From Oscillospiraceae bacterium (GTDB lineage Bacteria; Bacillota; Clostridia; Oscillospirales; Oscillospiraceae): 64,000 nt of DNA. Positions within the stretch are counted from its first letter, which is position 1, and the number at the start of each line of letters is the position of its first letter. The stretch covers positions 62,001 to 126,000 of the forward strand of contig JAFXPO010000004.1 of NCBI GenBank assembly GCA_017527825.1, read 5' to 3'. Below, one piece after another: positions 63,247 to 64,000 of this stretch. The position numbers and the translations under genes are program-made. Under the pieces are notes generated by a model, which worked only from the letters and a program-made list of their open reading frames with translations, was not told where the DNA came from and ran no database searches.

Positions 63247-64000
63247 ATGGCGGAAGTGAAGAGAGAACAGGAAAAGAACGAGATCTTCGCGTTGGACATC
63301 GGCACCCGCAGCATCATCGGCGTGGTAGGCAGCGCCGAGGGTGGACGCTTTCATGTCATGGCTATCGAAAAGCAGGATCACGGTCAGCGCGCGATGCTGG
63401 ACGGACAAATTGAGAACATCGAGCAGGTCGCCGCGGTTGCGCGGGAGGTCATCGCGCGGCTGGAGAAAAAGACCAGGATGCATCTCAGCCGGGTCTGTGT
63501 CGCCGCGGCGGGGCGCGCGCTCAAGTCTGAGTCGGCGTCCTTCGCGCTGGAGTTTCCCGCCACCCGCCAGATCACCGAGGAGTTGATCAATCAATTGGAG
63601 GCGGGCGCGGTTTCCGAGGCGGAGCGTGCTCTGCGGGAGCAGTCCGTGCTGCAAAACGACCTATATTATATGGTTGGCTACACCGTGACCAACTATCGGG
63701 TGGACGGCTACCCGATGTCCAGCATTCGTGACCACACCGGGCGGAGCATTGAGGCGGAGGTTGTCGTAACCTTCCTGCCCCGCGAGGTTGTGGAGAGTCT
63801 TTATGCTGTGGTTGGCAAGCTGGGGCTTGAGATCGCCAGCCTGACGCTGGAGCCGATCGCGTCGCTCAACGCCGCGATCCCCAACGACATTCGTTTGCTC
63901 AACCTCGTGCTGGTCGACATTGGCGCGGGTACCTCTGATATCGCCATTTGCCGCGATGGCAGCGTTGTGGGCTACACCATGGCGACCATCGCGGGCGATG
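63247..64000 (+). CDS. FtsA-like actin-fold protein (partial, runs off window)
   Basis: Open frame from ATG 63247 to the window end (251 codons, no stop). Actin/Hsp70 ATPase-fold phosphate-1 motif FALDIGTRSIIGVVG, SHS2-like 1C region (VCVAAAGRALKS, then TRQITEELINQLEAGAVSEA) and phosphate-2 motif LVLVDIGAGTSDIAI are all FtsA-type. FtsA anchors FtsZ at the division site; Firmicutes also have long FtsA-domain paralogues of unknown role, and the acidic/basic N-terminal extension (MAEVKREQEKNE) fits these. The C-terminus is not visible, so which type cannot be decided. Confidence 0.85.
   Translation, partial: MAEVKREQEKNEIFALDIGTRSIIGVVGSAEGGRFHVMAIEKQDHGQRAMLDGQIENIEQVAAVAREVIARLEKKTRMHLSRVCVAAAGRALKSESASFALEFPATRQITEELINQLEAGAVSEAERALREQSVLQNDLYYMVGYTVTNYRVDGYPMSSIRDHTGRSIEAEVVVTFLPREVVESLYAVVGKLGLEIASLTLEPIASLNAAIPNDIRLLNLVLVDIGAGTSDIAICRDGSVVGYTMATIAGD

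Overview
The window is a chromosomal stretch of a GC-rich, flagellated member of the Clostridia, most like the Oscillospiraceae (Oscillibacter/Flavonifractor-type); this placement is inference. The supporting signs are a WalRK-YycHI operon, sigma-A promoters with 17-bp spacers, S-layer-homology (SLH) surface proteins, FliW/CsrA and a FlgM/sigma-D style flagellar regulon. There are no rRNA or tRNA genes, no insertion sequences and no CRISPR arrays. The one structural RNA gene recognised is tmRNA.

Layout. (1) 1-7.8 kb, minus strand: GDPD-like phosphodiesterase, Nudix hydrolase, walR, walK, yycH, yycI, then murA with its own promoter. (2) 8-10.3 kb, plus: smpB, cyclophilin, SDR, then ssrA (tmRNA). 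(3) 10.4-12.4 kb: a small accessory segment directly after ssrA with an LRR-SLH protein and an AT-rich GNAT gene, bounded by a 10-bp repeat of the ssrA 3' end. (4) 12.5-19.2 kb: FeoA-FeoB fusion plus Cys-rich partner, MATE transporter behind a promoter/terminator leader, M3 oligopeptidase, small proteins, and an XRE regulator with a palindromic operator candidate. (5) 19.3-27 kb: a divergent lipid-type locus. The minus arm encodes a polyunsaturated fatty acid isomerase (PAI)-like flavoenzyme, a CrtI/RetSat-like flavoprotein and an FAD/NAD/[2Fe-2S] reductase. The plus arm encodes an AMP-forming acyl ligase, ACP, acyl-ACP thioesterase, HypA and a membrane protein. (6) 27.1-33.1 kb: argG-argH-argF and fumC plus a small SLH protein. 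(7) 33.1-35.2 kb: DUF2975/XRE/DUF4173-like membrane module. (8) 35.3-61.5 kb: flagellar and chemotaxis superlocus. The minus arm encodes FliK-like, FlhB-like and PilZ proteins and two translationally coupled SLH giants. The plus arm encodes cheA-W-R-B, flgM-N-K-L, DUF6470, fliW-csrA, fliD and fliS, with comFB-like and parA-like genes inserted on the minus strand. (9) 61.5-64 kb: C39-family peptidase, a degenerate FtsE-like ABC protein and the start of an FtsA-like gene that runs off the window.

The best candidate for an undescribed system is the 19.3-26.3 kb lipid locus. The PAI-like enzyme would isomerise a polyunsaturated acyl chain to a conjugated diene. The RetSat-like flavoprotein could then saturate it with electrons from the translationally coupled ferredoxin-type reductase, while the divergent ligase/ACP/thioesterase would load and release the chain. 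The family assignments come from sequence motifs; the pathway is inference. Second-tier candidates are the SLH giants co-operonic with a c-di-GMP (PilZ) protein and flagellar factors, a three-hairpin dispersed repeat found in two copies, and an ABC protein that has lost its catalytic residues next to an FtsA-like gene.
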